Positions 9,439 through 17,997 of a DNA stretch of 64,000 nucleotides are shown in pieces. The notes below the pieces were generated by a model that searched no databases, was not told where the DNA came from, and saw only the letters and a program-made list of their open reading frames with translations. Positions within the stretch are counted from its first letter, which is position 1. Every line of letters begins with the position of its first letter. The translations under genes were made by a program, and so were the position numbers. Origin of the DNA: Methylobacteriaceae bacterium (GTDB taxonomy: Bacteria; Pseudomonadota; Alphaproteobacteria; Rhizobiales; Beijerinckiaceae). The stretch spans positions 116,549-180,548 of the forward strand of contig CANEZL010000005.1 of assembly GCA_947444195.1 (NCBI GenBank), given 5' to 3'.

Positions 9439-10484
9439 CAGGCGGTCCAGCCCTTGGCCAGTGATCCGGTGACCGCGTCGGACATGGCGATGTCGAAGAC
9501 CAGCATGTCCTCCACCGCCCGGACGGTGCGCAGGCGCTCGGCGAGCGCCAGGGCCTCGGCCGGGATCGGCGCGGGCACGGGCAGCGGGGCCTGGATGCCG
9601 AGCCGGTCGAACAGGGTGGAGGCGAAGGCCTCGAAGTAGCTGCGGTGGCCGACGATGCCGACGCGGGCCAGGATCTCGATGGCGACGATGGAGTTGCCGG
9701 GGTTGACCCGGTCGTCCGGCATGCGCGTGCCGAGCTGGCGCGTCAGCGGGTTGTAGAGGAGGTGGTAGGCCGGCTCCGGCAGCATGCGGAAGTAGCGCTT
9801 GAGGCTGCGCGGGTCGGCGTAATCGTATTCCGCGCTGAACAGGGCCGCCTCGGCGCGCCGGCCGAGGCGCCAGGACCGGGCGGGATCGGCGGCGGCCTCG
9901 GCCTGCTGCTTCAGCCAGAGCATCCGGGTCGCCATCTCCACGTGCGGGTCCTGCACCAGGATCGCGGTCAGGGCGAGATCGGGGGTGAAGAAGCCCTCGT
10001 AGCGCGGCACGGTGATCGCGCCCGACTGGAAGGCCGAGGGCACGAAGCGGCAGCCGAGCGCGCTCGTCAGGATCTCGTCCGAGAGCCGCTCCAGGCCGAA
10101 ATGGCACTGCTGGAAATACGGGAACAGGGCCGTCTGGAGCACGGTCTCGGGATGGATGCCGGTGTTGAGGAGGAGGAAGCGCTCCATCACCAGACCGTCC
10201 CGCGGCGCGCGCCGGTAGACCAGCACGTTGGTGTCGGCGTCGTAGAGCTCGACCCGCGGGAAGCCCGCGAGGCCCGGCACCTCGTGCTCGGTGAGCCGGA
10301 AGGTGCACTGTCCGGTGGAGTGCAGACCGCCTTCCTTAAACGACGGATCGATGATCTGTGCCCCCACCTCCGCCACGCGTCGGCCGTCCACCGCGACGAC
10401 GACCCGGCTCACGGCGAGGGGATTGTCGGGCACGATCCAGCCCTGGATCGCATCGCCCTGATCGTAGTCGATGAAGAAGCGCAT
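9438..10484 (-). CDS. Conserved protein of unknown function coupled to the GT2 gene
   Basis: A 348-residue protein without signal peptide or membrane helices. It starts with an all-beta-looking segment (MRFFIDYDQGDAIQGWIVPD), which resembles the N-terminal region found in front of some GT2 enzymes, and continues into a largely alpha-helical part. I chose ATG 10484 because the sequence further upstream is Pro/Arg/Ala-rich and out of character. It is the first gene of a two-gene unit with the double glycosyltransferase, overlapping it by one base. A partner role in glycan assembly is inferred from this coupling only; no catalytic motif is recognised. Confidence 0.75.
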   Translation of the reverse strand: MRFFIDYDQGDAIQGWIVPDNPLAVSRVVVAVDGRRVAEVGAQIIDPSFKEGGLHSTGQCTFRLTEHEVPGLAGFPRVELYDADTNVLVYRRAPRDGLVMERFLLLNTGIHPETVLQTALFPYFQQCHFGLERLSDEILTSALGCRFVPSAFQSGAITVPRYEGFFTPDLALTAILVQDPHVEMATRMLWLKQQAEAAADPARSWRLGRRAEAALFSAEYDYADPRSLKRYFRMLPEPAYHLLYNPLTRQLGTRMPDDRVNPGNSIVAIEILARVGIVGHRSYFEAFASTLFDRLGIQAPLPVPAPIPAEALALAERLRTVRAVEDMLVFDIAMSDAVTGSLAKGWTA

Positions 10485-10693
10485 GTCCCGTCGCTGCGGT
10501 GGCGGGGCCTTGGCCCCCCGCGTCTCCCGCGGCCGGCCCGGCGCCCTCGCCTGCGCCATAACCCATTTCGCGGGCGCGTGCAGCGCCGCCGCCCCGGCGG
10601 CCCCGCGGCCGCCGGGGCCCGCCGCAGAACCCGCTTGCACCTGTCCCCGACTGGGGCTATAGCCCCGCCACACCGGAGCTGCGGCACCGGCCC

Positions 10694-10768
10694 GGGCGCG
10701 TAGCTCAGCGGGAGAGCACTACCTTGACATGGTAGGGGTCACAGGTTCGATCCCTGTCGCGCCCACCA
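10694..10768 (+). tRNA. tRNA-Val (GAC anticodon)
   Basis: The 75 bases fold as a complete tRNA. The acceptor stem is GGGCGCG pairing with CGCGCCC and CCA is encoded. The D-arm contains GCTCAGCGGGAGAGC, the anticodon arm is CTACC-TTGACAT-GGTAG with anticodon GAC, and the T-arm contains GGTTCGATCC. GAC reads GUC and GUU valine codons. The gene stands alone between the glycan pair and the YaiI-type gene. Confidence 0.96.
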
Positions 10769-10948
10769 TCCAATCGGCCAGCTGGGCCTCGGACGTTGGA
10801 TGGTTTTCCGAATTTCCGGACATTCGTCGAAGGTCTCTTCGGGTAGCCCGCACGGGTTCGCCCGAATCTCGCCGGTCACGGCGATGCGGTCTTGGCGGGT
10901 GCGGCCGTGCCTGTCCGATCCCTCGCACCGGGGCTCGGTTGCTCGAGC

Positions 10949-10997
10949 ATCGTCTTCTTCCGAGAAAGCGGCGGCCACCTTTCGGGACGATGCGCTA
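10949..10997 (-). repeat. Short palindromic repeat, family A
   Basis: Read leftward it begins TAGCGCATCGTCCCGAAAGG and ends with a partly complementary GAAGACGATGC. The same core, with CCCGAAAGGTGG and a CGGCTTTCGG arm, recurs near 18.57, 26.44 and 47.3 kb. The stop codon of the DUF188 gene (10995-10997) is the first triplet of the element. Nothing else is seen between the tRNA and this repeat. Confidence 0.75.
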
Positions 10998-11480
10998 GCC
11001 CGCCCCGCGGGGCTTGCCCGCCTCGCGCGCCGCCCGGCGGACGGCCTGGTCGAGGGCGCCGAGGAAGGCGGAGCGGTCCCGGGCCGAGAAGGGTTTCGGG
11101 CCGCCGGTGACCAGCCCGGCCTCGCGCAGGTCCTGCATGAGGTTGCGCGTGGCCAGCGCCATGCCGATCGACGCGTCGGAGAAGGGCTTGCCGGTGGGCG
11201 ACAGAACCGTGGCCCCGGCCCGCACGCAGCGGCCGGCCAGGGGCACGTCGGCGGTCACCACCACGGCGCCGGGGCCGGCCCGCTCGGCGATCCAGTCGTC
11301 GGCCTCGTCCAGCCGGTCGCCGACGACGACGCGCTCGATCCAGGTCTCGCGCGGCACGTTGAGGACGCTGTTGGCCACCACGAAGACGTGCAGGCCGTAG
11401 CGCGCGGCCACGCGGTAGATCTCGTCCTTCACCGGGCAGGCGTCGGCATCGACATAGATCGCGGCGCGCGCGGGATCCAT
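10995..11480 (-). CDS. YaiI/YqxD family protein (DUF188)
   Basis: A 161-residue protein with the PIN-like YaiI/YqxD fold. Hallmarks are IYVDADACPVKDEIYRVA near the N-terminus (conserved acidic cluster with cysteine), VVTADVPLAGRCV in the middle and the GGPKPFSARDRSAF segment near the C-terminus. Length matches the family (150-165 aa). The biochemical role is not settled; the acidic residues suggest a metal-dependent nuclease-like site. ATG 11480 puts the conserved strand right at the start. Its TAG stop lies at the edge of a family A repeat. Confidence 0.92.
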   Translation of the reverse strand: MDPARAAIYVDADACPVKDEIYRVAARYGLHVFVVANSVLNVPRETWIERVVVGDRLDEADDWIAERAGPGAVVVTADVPLAGRCVRAGATVLSPTGKPFSDASIGMALATRNLMQDLREAGLVTGGPKPFSARDRSAFLGALDQAVRRAAREAGKPRGAG

Positions 11481-11692
11481 CGGGCGGTCTCCTCCGGGGC
11501 ATCGTCCCGAGCCGTGGCCGCCGGCTCCCGGGAGAAGGCGATGCCTCGGCACCCGCACAGACCTAACGGATCCGGCGCGCCGGATCATCCTCCCGGAAGC
11601 CGATGGTCATCGCGCGCGGCGATGCTCTATCTTGGCCGCTCCGAGAATCGCCGCGGCCGGGGTCCGGGCCGCGGCGCGAGCGAGGTACATCG

Positions 11693-12127
11693 ATGAGCGA
11701 CGCGTCCCAGAACCAGTCCGCCGCGGTGCCCGTGCGGGGCGGGCTCGTGACCTATCTGCAGGTCGACGGCGCCGTCCGCGCGGCGGAGTTCTACGCCCGC
11801 GCCTTCGGTGCCGAGGTGGCCGCGACCTACCCGCCCGACGAGCAGGGCCGGACCATGCACATCCACCTCTACGTGAACGGCTCCTCGCTGATGCTGAGCG
11901 ACGCCTTCCCGGAATACGGCCACCCCCTCAAGGCGCCGCAGGCCTTCACCCTGATGCTGATGGTGGAGAACATCGACGCGGCCTATGCCCGCGCCGTGGA
12001 GGCGGGGGCGAGCCCGGAGATGCCGCCCGCCGAGATGTTCTGGGGCGACCGCTACGGCCAGCTGCGCGATCCCTTCGGCATCCTCTGGGCGATGAACCAG
12101 CCCAAGGCCTCGCTCCCCACCGCCTGA
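11693..12127 (+). CDS. VOC-family (glyoxalase/bleomycin resistance-like) protein
   Basis: A 144-residue protein of the vicinal-oxygen-chelate superfamily, PhnB/YjdN-like. It has two beta-alpha-beta-beta-beta modules: LVTYLQVDGAVRAAEFYARAFGAEV, with MHIHLYVNGSSLMLSDAFPE, and later FTLMLMVENIDAAYARAVEAG, ending in the family motif WGDRYGQLRDPFGILWAM. I start at ATG 11693 since upstream sequence is Arg/Pro-rich. It is followed 15 bp later by an AHSA1-type gene, a pairing common in bacteria. Substrate unknown. Confidence 0.88.
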   Translation: MSDASQNQSAAVPVRGGLVTYLQVDGAVRAAEFYARAFGAEVAATYPPDEQGRTMHIHLYVNGSSLMLSDAFPEYGHPLKAPQAFTLMLMVENIDAAYARAVEAGASPEMPPAEMFWGDRYGQLRDPFGILWAMNQPKASLPTA

Positions 12128-12142
12128 CCGCAGGAGGATCAG

Positions 12143-12607
12143 ATGGCCGAGACCGACCGCGACCTCGTGCTCACCCGGATCGTTCCGGCGGCGCCCCGCC
12201 TGCTCTTCCGGGCCTGGACCGAGGCGGACCTCCTCAAGCGCTGGTTCGCGCCCGCCCCCTACACGGTGCCGGAGGCCCGGCTCGATCCGCGGCCCGGCGG
12301 CGTCAGCCACGTCGTGATGCAGGGGCCCGACGGCACCAGCTTCCCGAACCGGGGCGTCTATCTGGAGGTGGTGCCCGATGCCCGCATCGTCCTCACGGAC
12401 GCCTATGTGGACGCCTGGGAGCCCTCCCCGAAGCCCTTCATGACCGCGATCATCACCTTCGAGCCGGTGGAGGAGGGCACGCGCTACACCGCCCGCGTCC
12501 GGCACTGGAGCGCGGAGGACCGGGAGGCCCACGAGCGGATGGGGTTCCACCAGGGCTGGGGCCTCTGCGCCGACCAGCTTGCCGCCCTGGTCGCCGAACT
12601 CCGCTAG
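12143..12607 (+). CDS. SRPBCC (AHSA1-like) domain protein
   Basis: A 154-residue helix-grip protein of the AHSA1/START group. The N-terminal strand LVLTRIVPAAPRLLFRAWTE leads into DLLKRWFAPAPYTVPEARLD, and the C-terminal helix EAHERMGFHQGWGLCADQLA closes the cavity. GCAGGAGGATCAG gives a good ribosome site 5-10 bp before ATG. It is transcribed with the VOC gene. The family binds small hydrophobic ligands; the ligand here is unknown. The TAG stop opens a TAGAGC repeat. Confidence 0.88.
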   Translation: MAETDRDLVLTRIVPAAPRLLFRAWTEADLLKRWFAPAPYTVPEARLDPRPGGVSHVVMQGPDGTSFPNRGVYLEVVPDARIVLTDAYVDAWEPSPKPFMTAIITFEPVEEGTRYTARVRHWSAEDREAHERMGFHQGWGLCADQLAALVAELR

Positions 12608-12667
12608 AGCGCACTCCGCCGAAGTGGCCACCGGTTCGGCGCAAGAGCGCGCGAAAAAATAATACCT
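12605..12667. repeat. Short palindromic repeat, family B
   Basis: The element begins TAGAGCGCACTCCGCC, then CGAAGTGGCCACCGGTTCGG, and ends with an AGAGCGCGCGAAAAAATAAT tract. A second copy lies at about 18676-18735 with GCCGGAGTGGACGCCGGTTCG and AGAGAACGCGCAGAAACAAT. The ACCGGTTCGGCG core is shared. The first three bases are the stop codon of the preceding gene. Confidence 0.72.
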
Positions 12668-12723
12668 TGGGGTCGTTTCCGACGGGCTCCGCTCGATCGC
12701 TCCGGGATGCGTTTGGCTCCCGT

Positions 12724-12858
12724 CATCCCGGGTCGCTCGAGGAGCGAGCCCGGACCCGGAAGCGCGCGCGGAGCGTGCGGCCCATGAACACCGTCATGGG
12801 CCACCTCGTCTTTTCGAGGGCCTGGATCCCGGGCTCCGCTCCGCGGCCCCGGCATGAC
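12724..12858. repeat. Dispersed repeat, family D (copy 1)
   Basis: This 135-bp segment begins and ends with complementary GTCATCCCGGG and CCCCGGCATGAC-like tracts. Its right part holds CTGGATCCCGGGCTCCGCTC followed by CGCGGCCCCGGCATGACG. A second copy lies at about 19140-19224. In both copies a CATGAAC hexamer/heptamer and a CACC block sit between the arms. It fills the convergent gap between the AHSA1 gene and the polysaccharide deacetylase; no coding sequence is supported there. Confidence 0.7.
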
Positions 12859-12898
12859 GGTGCGGGGCCTATCCCGAAGCGATCGACCGGAACCCGCA

Positions 12899-13948
12899 TC
12901 AGGCGACGTGCAGGCGCCGCCCCCGGTTCCAGGCGAGGAACGGCACCCCCGAGAGCAGGCCGCGCAGGGCCGCCCGGTTCTGGTGGCAGCCGTTGACCGA
13001 GACCCGCGGCAGGGCGTGCAGGTGGTCCGCGTGCCCGGCGAAGAGATGGCCGGGCCGGGTGGTCACCCCGGTGGCGAAGCCCATCTCCCGGGCCAGGGCG
13101 AATTCGCGGGCGCCCGCGGAGCCCGGATCGCCCACCGGGTAGGAGAGGTGGCGCACCGGGCGGGCGAGCTCCGCCGCGAGCCTGTCGCGGCCCTCCGCGA
13201 CCTCGCGGGCGGCCGTGTCGCGGCCGTGCTTGGCCAGCATCGGGTGGCTGCGGGTGTGGGCGCCGAAGGTCACGGCCGGGTCGCGGCCGAGATCGCGCAG
13301 CTCCGCCCAGGTCAGGCAGAGTTCGGCCGCGACGCCCCCGGGGGCGAACCCGGCTCTGCCGCAGAGCTCGGCCACCGCGTCGAGGAGGCGCGCCTCCGGC
13401 CCGGCGCGGAGCGTCCGGTAGACCGTCTCGAAGGCGCGGGTCTTCTCCGCGGGGCTGCGGGCCGGCAGGTCGGGCAGGCCGGGGCGGAGGGGCACCCGGT
13501 CGAGCCGCGCCACCGCCCGTTCCAGCTCCACCCACCAGAGGCGACCGCGCTGGTCGGCGAAATCGCCGGTGACGAACAGGGTCCAGGGGGCCCCGTGCCG
13601 CCGCAGCACGGGGGCCGCGTGGACGAGGTTGTCCCGGTAGCCGTCGTCGAAGGTCAGCACGGCGAAGGGCGGTCCCGGCTCCGCGAGGCGCTGCGGCACC
13701 GCGTCGAGGCCGACGAGATCGAACCCCGCCGCGGCGAGTTCCCGCAAGGTCGCGTCGAGGAAGTCCGGCGTGATCGCCAGGAGGCGGTTCGGCGCGAAGG
13801 CGGCGGGGGGCTCCGGGACGACGTGGTGGAAGGTGAGGATCACCCCGCGCCCGCGGGCGAGGGGTGCGAGCCAGCGGTTGGCCCCCGTGGCCGCCGCGGC
13901 CCGGAACCCGGCCTCGAACAGGCTGTGGCGGGTTCGGGACGAGACCAT
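12899..13948 (-). CDS. Polysaccharide deacetylase (NodB-type, CE4)
   Basis: A 349-residue protein with the NodB homology domain. The first motif is AVLTFDDGYRDN near residue 99-110 (catalytic base and metal-binding aspartates). The metal histidines are in GAHTRSHPML near residue 230, and ILTFHHVVPE is the entry strand. It should remove N- or O-acetyl groups from a polysaccharide, probably surface glycan or chitin-like material. No signal peptide is evident, which fits the sugar-lipid or cytosolic-side deacetylases found in exopolysaccharide loci. ATG 13948 has GGAG nine bases upstream. The neighbouring acyltransferase, Wzz/Wzc-like and Wza-like genes support a glycan role. Confidence 0.9.
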   Translation of the reverse strand: MVSSRTRHSLFEAGFRAAAATGANRWLAPLARGRGVILTFHHVVPEPPAAFAPNRLLAITPDFLDATLRELAAAGFDLVGLDAVPQRLAEPGPPFAVLTFDDGYRDNLVHAAPVLRRHGAPWTLFVTGDFADQRGRLWWVELERAVARLDRVPLRPGLPDLPARSPAEKTRAFETVYRTLRAGPEARLLDAVAELCGRAGFAPGGVAAELCLTWAELRDLGRDPAVTFGAHTRSHPMLAKHGRDTAAREVAEGRDRLAAELARPVRHLSYPVGDPGSAGAREFALAREMGFATGVTTRPGHLFAGHADHLHALPRVSVNGCHQNRAALRGLLSGVPFLAWNRGRRLHVA

Positions 13949-14046
13949 CCGGCAAGCTCCTGCGGCGCGCGGCCGGTCGGGGATCGGCGGGAGGATGGGG
14001 CGGCCCGGTAAAGGAAGCGCGAACCGGGCGCGGGGACACGAACCCC

Positions 14047-14103
14047 GCAAGCGGTCGCAGACCCTGGAAGCCGTCGCAGACCCTGGAAGCGGTCGCAGAC
14101 TTC
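14047..14103. repeat. Three 19-bp imperfect tandem repeats
   Basis: Units at 14047-14065, 14066-14084 and 14085-14103 follow the pattern GGAAGCGGTCGCAGACCCT with single-base changes. They lie in the divergent spacer (13949-14233) between the deacetylase and the acyltransferase, a position where binding sites for a regulator could be. No protein is coded there. Confidence 0.75.
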
Positions 14104-14233
14104 GCAAGCCTTCGTGAACCACGATCGCAGCCGGCCGGTGCGGGGCGGCTCCGCATACACCGCGGGTTAGGCCGGCTCGCCGCACATCGTCCCCGAGGGC
14201 GGTCCCGACGGGCCGAGGGGGCGCGAGGTGGTG

Positions 14234-15442
14234 ATGGCGGTTCTCGTCCAGGACATGAAGGGGCCGGCCCTGCGCGAGCCCGAGCGGGCCGCCGCGGCCG
14301 CGCCGGTCCGGGCCGGCGCGCTCACGGCCGAGTGGTTCGCCGACCTCGCCGCGGCGGAGCCGGTCTGGCGCGCCCTGGAGACGCAGCCGGGGGCGCTCGG
14401 CACGCCCTATCAGCGCTTCGACTGGGTCGCGGCCTTCGCCGCCACCCTCGCGGCCGGGGAGAGCGTGCGCGTCCTCGTCCTGCGCGATGCCGCGGCGCGG
14501 GTGCGGCTGCTCCTGCCCCTCTGCCTCCGGCGCCGCCGGGGCGGGACGGTGGCCGCGGTGGTCGGCGACGCCCATGCCAACTATCACCTACCCCTCTTCG
14601 CCGGCTGCGACGGGGCGGCCCTGCCCGCAGAGGAACTGCGCCTCGCCCTGCGCCGGGCGGCGCGCTCGGCCGGCATCGACCTCTACGACCTCGGCGCCCA
14701 GCCGCGGACCTGGGACGGCGTGGTCAACCCCTTCGCCCTCGGTGCCGATCCCGCCCCGAGCGACGCCTACGGCATGATGCTGGGCCCCGATCCCGAGGCC
14801 TGCGTGCGGCGCGCCTTCAGCGGCGACGCACGCAAGAAGCTGCGCAGCAAGGAGCGCCGCCTCGTCGAGACGGTGGGCCCCCTCGCCTATCGGCGGGCCG
14901 AGACGCTGGAGGAGCGGACCGCCTACCTCGCCGCGTTCAACACCCAGAAGGCCGCGCGCTTCGCCGCGATGGGCATCGGCGATCCCTTCGCCGGGCCGGC
15001 CTTCGGCGAGTTCCTGGCGCGGGCGGGTGCCGGCGCCGACCCGGCCATCGAGATCCACGCCCTCGTGGCGGAGCGGACGGGCCAGGTGCTCGCCACCTTC
15101 ACGGGGGCGGTGGACCGCCTGCGCTTCAGCGGCATGACGACCTCCTTCGAGGCCGATCCGGCCGTGGCCCGCTGCTCGCCGGGGGACCTGCTGCTGCTCC
15201 ATCTCGTGCGCGACCAGACCGCGCGCGGGCGCCGCAGCCTCGACCTCGGCATCGGCGAGGCGCGCTACAAGGCCAGCGTCTGCGACGAGACCATCGAGAT
15301 CGCGCGGGTCCTCGTGCCGGTGAGCCTGCGCGGCCACGCCGTCGCCGCCGCCGCCCGCGGGCTCACCCGCGCCAAGCGCCGGATCAAGCGCGACCCGCGC
15401 CTCGTCGGCCTCCTCGCGCGCCTGCGCCGCCTGCGCGGCTGA
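14234..15442 (+). CDS. GNAT-fold acyltransferase, CelD/BioF2-like
   Basis: A 402-residue protein of the Acetyltransf_6 (CelD/BcsL, FemAB-like) group. The C-terminal GNAT half contains LVAERTGQVLATFTGAVDRL, the LLLLHLVRDQTARGRRSLDL helix and the terminal LGIGEARYKASVCDET strand. This last segment is typical of family members in exopolysaccharide and cellulose loci. It probably adds an acyl group to a sugar intermediate. I use ATG 14234; two GTG codons directly before it are alternatives. The gene is divergent from the deacetylase and convergent with the Wzz/Wzc-like gene. The acceptor is unknown. Confidence 0.82.
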   Translation: MAVLVQDMKGPALREPERAAAAAPVRAGALTAEWFADLAAAEPVWRALETQPGALGTPYQRFDWVAAFAATLAAGESVRVLVLRDAAARVRLLLPLCLRRRRGGTVAAVVGDAHANYHLPLFAGCDGAALPAEELRLALRRAARSAGIDLYDLGAQPRTWDGVVNPFALGADPAPSDAYGMMLGPDPEACVRRAFSGDARKKLRSKERRLVETVGPLAYRRAETLEERTAYLAAFNTQKAARFAAMGIGDPFAGPAFGEFLARAGAGADPAIEIHALVAERTGQVLATFTGAVDRLRFSGMTTSFEADPAVARCSPGDLLLLHLVRDQTARGRRSLDLGIGEARYKASVCDETIEIARVLVPVSLRGHAVAAAARGLTRAKRRIKRDPRLVGLLARLRRLRG

Positions 15443-15471
15443 GGCCGCCCGCTGCGGGAACTTCCCGCACT

Positions 15472-15506
15472 GGAAAGCCTCGGCCGAGCGATCGGCCGGG
15501 GCTTCC
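15472..15506. terminator. Bidirectional hairpin between convergent genes
   Basis: The sequence GGAAAGCCTCGGCCGA, loop GCGA, then TCGGCCGGGGCTTCC forms a stem of about 15 pairs with one wobble and one bulge. It lies between the ends of the acyltransferase and Wzz/Wzc-like genes. A smaller GCGGGAA-CT-TTCCCGC-like hairpin precedes it. Run-off U-tracts are short, so strength is uncertain. Confidence 0.7.
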
Positions 15507-15543
15507 CGTCGTGGATACAGGGGCGGCGGGGGACGCCCGCCGC

Positions 15544-17805
15544 TCAGGCCGCGGAGAGCCGCAGGGCCATCTCCGCCTCGGCGCGGGCGACCGGCCGGTC
15601 CTGGGCCACCAGCACCTGCCCGGCGCCGGCATCCTCGGCGAGGCCGAACAGCGCGCCGAGCTCCGGATCGTCGGCCGCCGCGTTGGAGGCGAGGATCACG
15701 CTGTCCATCAGGGGGGCGAGGGCGGGCAGCAGGGCGAGCGGGCCCGGCACGAGGCGCAGGCGGCAGACCACCCAGTCATAGGCCTCCGCAGCCGCCTCCA
15801 GGGCGATGGCGAGGGTCTCCGGCTCGGCGAGCAGCGCCGCGATCTCGACCTGGCCCGTGGCGATCCGCTGCACGCGCGGGTCGCGCGTCGCCCGGATCAC
15901 CTCGGCGATCCGGACCTCGCCGGCGACGAGGTCGGTCAGGCCGGGCTCGTCGGCCTCCGTCTCGGGGCCGTTCACGTCGATCTCCAGGGTGGGCCCCCGT
16001 CCGCCGAGGCTCCGCACCAGGGGCTGGGCGAGGCCGGTGCCCTGCGGGCGCGTCTCGACCACGAGGATCCGCCGGCCCGGCCCGCGCCGGGGGCCGGCCT
16101 CCAGGCGCGCGATCAGGGGGCCGAGCTCGAACGACGCCGCCTCGGGGCGGGCCTTCTCCGGGCGGGCCTTCTCCGGGCGGTCCGCCTCGCGGCGGGGCTC
16201 GTCACGGCTCTCGGCCGGGGCGAGGTCCGCGGCGGTCGCGGTCGCGGCGGTGGCGGCGGCCGGCACCGCGCTCCCCGGCCAGCGGCCCGGCGGCATCGCC
16301 TCGGGATAGGTGAAGCGCTCGCTCCCGTCGCGCCAGCGGGGCGGCTGCGGCGCGTCGGTGGGGGGCGTGTCGGAGCCCGGATGCGCGCCTTCCGGATCCG
16401 CGAGGAGGCGGCGGCCGACGACGGTGCCCGCCGCGAGCATCAGCGTCAGCAGGGTCGCGACGGCGACGATCGGGACCTTCTTCGGGAAGGAGGGCAGTTC
16501 GGGGCGCACCGCGCGGGAGACGATGCGGGCATCGGCGGGCGAGGCGCTCTCGGCGTCGCGGGCGGAGGCCTCGCGGTAGCGGGAGAGATAGGCTTCGAGC
16601 TGCTCGCGCTGGGCCTTGGCCTCGCGCTCCAGGGCGCGCAGCTCGATCTCCTTGGCGTTGCCGCGCACCACCACGTCGCGCTGCCCGTCCACGGCGGCCT
16701 TCAGGCTCTCGACGCGGGCGCCCGCGATGCGCTGGTCGTTCTCCAGGGTGCGCACGATGCGCTCGGCGGCGGCCTTGATCTGCGCGTCGAGGTCGGCGAC
16801 CTGGGCGCGCAATTCCTTGATGCGCGGATGGGCGGGCAGCAGCGTGCGCGATTCGAGGGCGAGCTGGGCGCGCACGGCGATGCGGTTCTCCACCGTGCGG
16901 CGCACCACCTCGTTGTTGGCGACATCCGGGATCTCGAAGGCGCGGCCGTCCTTGATCATCTCGCGGATCGCCGTCAGCCGCCCGGCGAGGTCCGCCTGGA
17001 TGGTGCGGGCCTGGGAGAGCTGGGTGGAGAGCTCGCCGAGCTGCTGCGCGGTCAGCGGCTGGCCGGCGACGCCCGAGGCCAACACCAGACCGTGCTTGGC
17101 CCGGAAGGTCTCGACCTTGGCCTCGGCGTCGGCCACGCGCTTGCGCAGGGATTCGATGTTGCCGCCGAGCCAGGACGAGGCGTAGCGGGCGGTGTCGACC
17201 TTGGCCGCCTCGAGGGAGGCGAGATAGAGCTCGGACACGGTGTTGGCGCCGGCCGCCGCCAGCTCCGGATCCCGCGAGCGGAACTCCACCGTGATGATGC
17301 GCGACTTGCCGGCCGCGTAGACCAGCAGGCGGTCGAAATAGGTCTCCAGCACCCGGTCCTCGGCCGGGCGGTCGTGGAGGTTCGGCGCGAGGCCGACGAG
17401 CGTCAGGATCTGCCGCAGCGGGCCCGCCTCCCCCGCGGTGGGGTCGAATTCCGGGTTGCCCACGAGCTTGAGCCGACGGATCGCCTCCCGGGCGAGATCG
17501 CGGGACATCATCACCTGGACCTGGCTCGCCACGGCCTGCTCGTCGATGGGCGTCGCCTGGTCGGAGCGTTCCTGCGCGGTACGGGTGAAGGCGGCCTCGC
17601 GGCTCTCCAGGAGCACCTGCGCCGTGCCGGTGTAGCGCGGGGGCACGACCTGCACGAACACGATCGCGGCGGCGGCCACCGCCAGCGTCGGCAGGACGAT
17701 CCAGGCCCAGGAGCGGCGCAGCAGCGCCGGCAGCTGCGCGACGCCGAGGCCGTCGCGCGCCGGTGCTCGGCCGGGCTGCATCGCGCGCTGGCTGATCTGT
17801 GACAT
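15544..17805 (-). CDS. Wzz/Wzc-like exopolysaccharide chain-length protein with a degenerate kinase domain
   Basis: A 753-residue inner-membrane protein. TM1 is at about 32-52 (SWAWIVLPTLAVAAAAIVFV) and leads into the Wzz domain (PPRYTGTAQVLLESREAAF). A long periplasmic coiled coil spans about 190-420. TM2 is near 442-466 (VPIVAVATLLTLMLAAGTVV). The cytosolic C-terminal part (about 550-753) has the position and strand pattern of a BY-kinase, starting RRILVVETRPQGTGLAQPLV. A working P-loop (GxGKS/T) is absent, with no Lys-Ser/Thr, and no C-terminal tyrosine cluster is seen. It should set glycan length and gate export together with the Wza-like lipoprotein encoded divergently. Confidence 0.87.
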   Translation of the reverse strand: MSQISQRAMQPGRAPARDGLGVAQLPALLRRSWAWIVLPTLAVAAAAIVFVQVVPPRYTGTAQVLLESREAAFTRTAQERSDQATPIDEQAVASQVQVMMSRDLAREAIRRLKLVGNPEFDPTAGEAGPLRQILTLVGLAPNLHDRPAEDRVLETYFDRLLVYAAGKSRIITVEFRSRDPELAAAGANTVSELYLASLEAAKVDTARYASSWLGGNIESLRKRVADAEAKVETFRAKHGLVLASGVAGQPLTAQQLGELSTQLSQARTIQADLAGRLTAIREMIKDGRAFEIPDVANNEVVRRTVENRIAVRAQLALESRTLLPAHPRIKELRAQVADLDAQIKAAAERIVRTLENDQRIAGARVESLKAAVDGQRDVVVRGNAKEIELRALEREAKAQREQLEAYLSRYREASARDAESASPADARIVSRAVRPELPSFPKKVPIVAVATLLTLMLAAGTVVGRRLLADPEGAHPGSDTPPTDAPQPPRWRDGSERFTYPEAMPPGRWPGSAVPAAATAATATAADLAPAESRDEPRREADRPEKARPEKARPEAASFELGPLIARLEAGPRRGPGRRILVVETRPQGTGLAQPLVRSLGGRGPTLEIDVNGPETEADEPGLTDLVAGEVRIAEVIRATRDPRVQRIATGQVEIAALLAEPETLAIALEAAAEAYDWVVCRLRLVPGPLALLPALAPLMDSVILASNAAADDPELGALFGLAEDAGAGQVLVAQDRPVARAEAEMALRLSAA

Positions 17806-17997
17806 GGACGGCCTTCGAAACGCGGGTGGTCAGGCGCATGGAGCGCCGCCCGGCATTTGAGAGCGTTAAGGTTTCCCGAGGGTTAAGATGCATTCGGCCC
17901 CGGCCGCGACTGCTCTGCCCGGGCCGGCCTCAGGTCAGGCTTCATTAACCCTAACGGTCTAGACGGAAGGCGTTCGAGTAAATTGACGGCCAGGGTG

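Noticed and set aside
13864..17802. A 1312-codon plus-strand open frame
   Set aside because: It runs antiparallel to the Wzz/Wzc-like gene and out of frame with the acyltransferase; its composition (Arg/Gly/Ala) is typical of GC-driven shadow frames.
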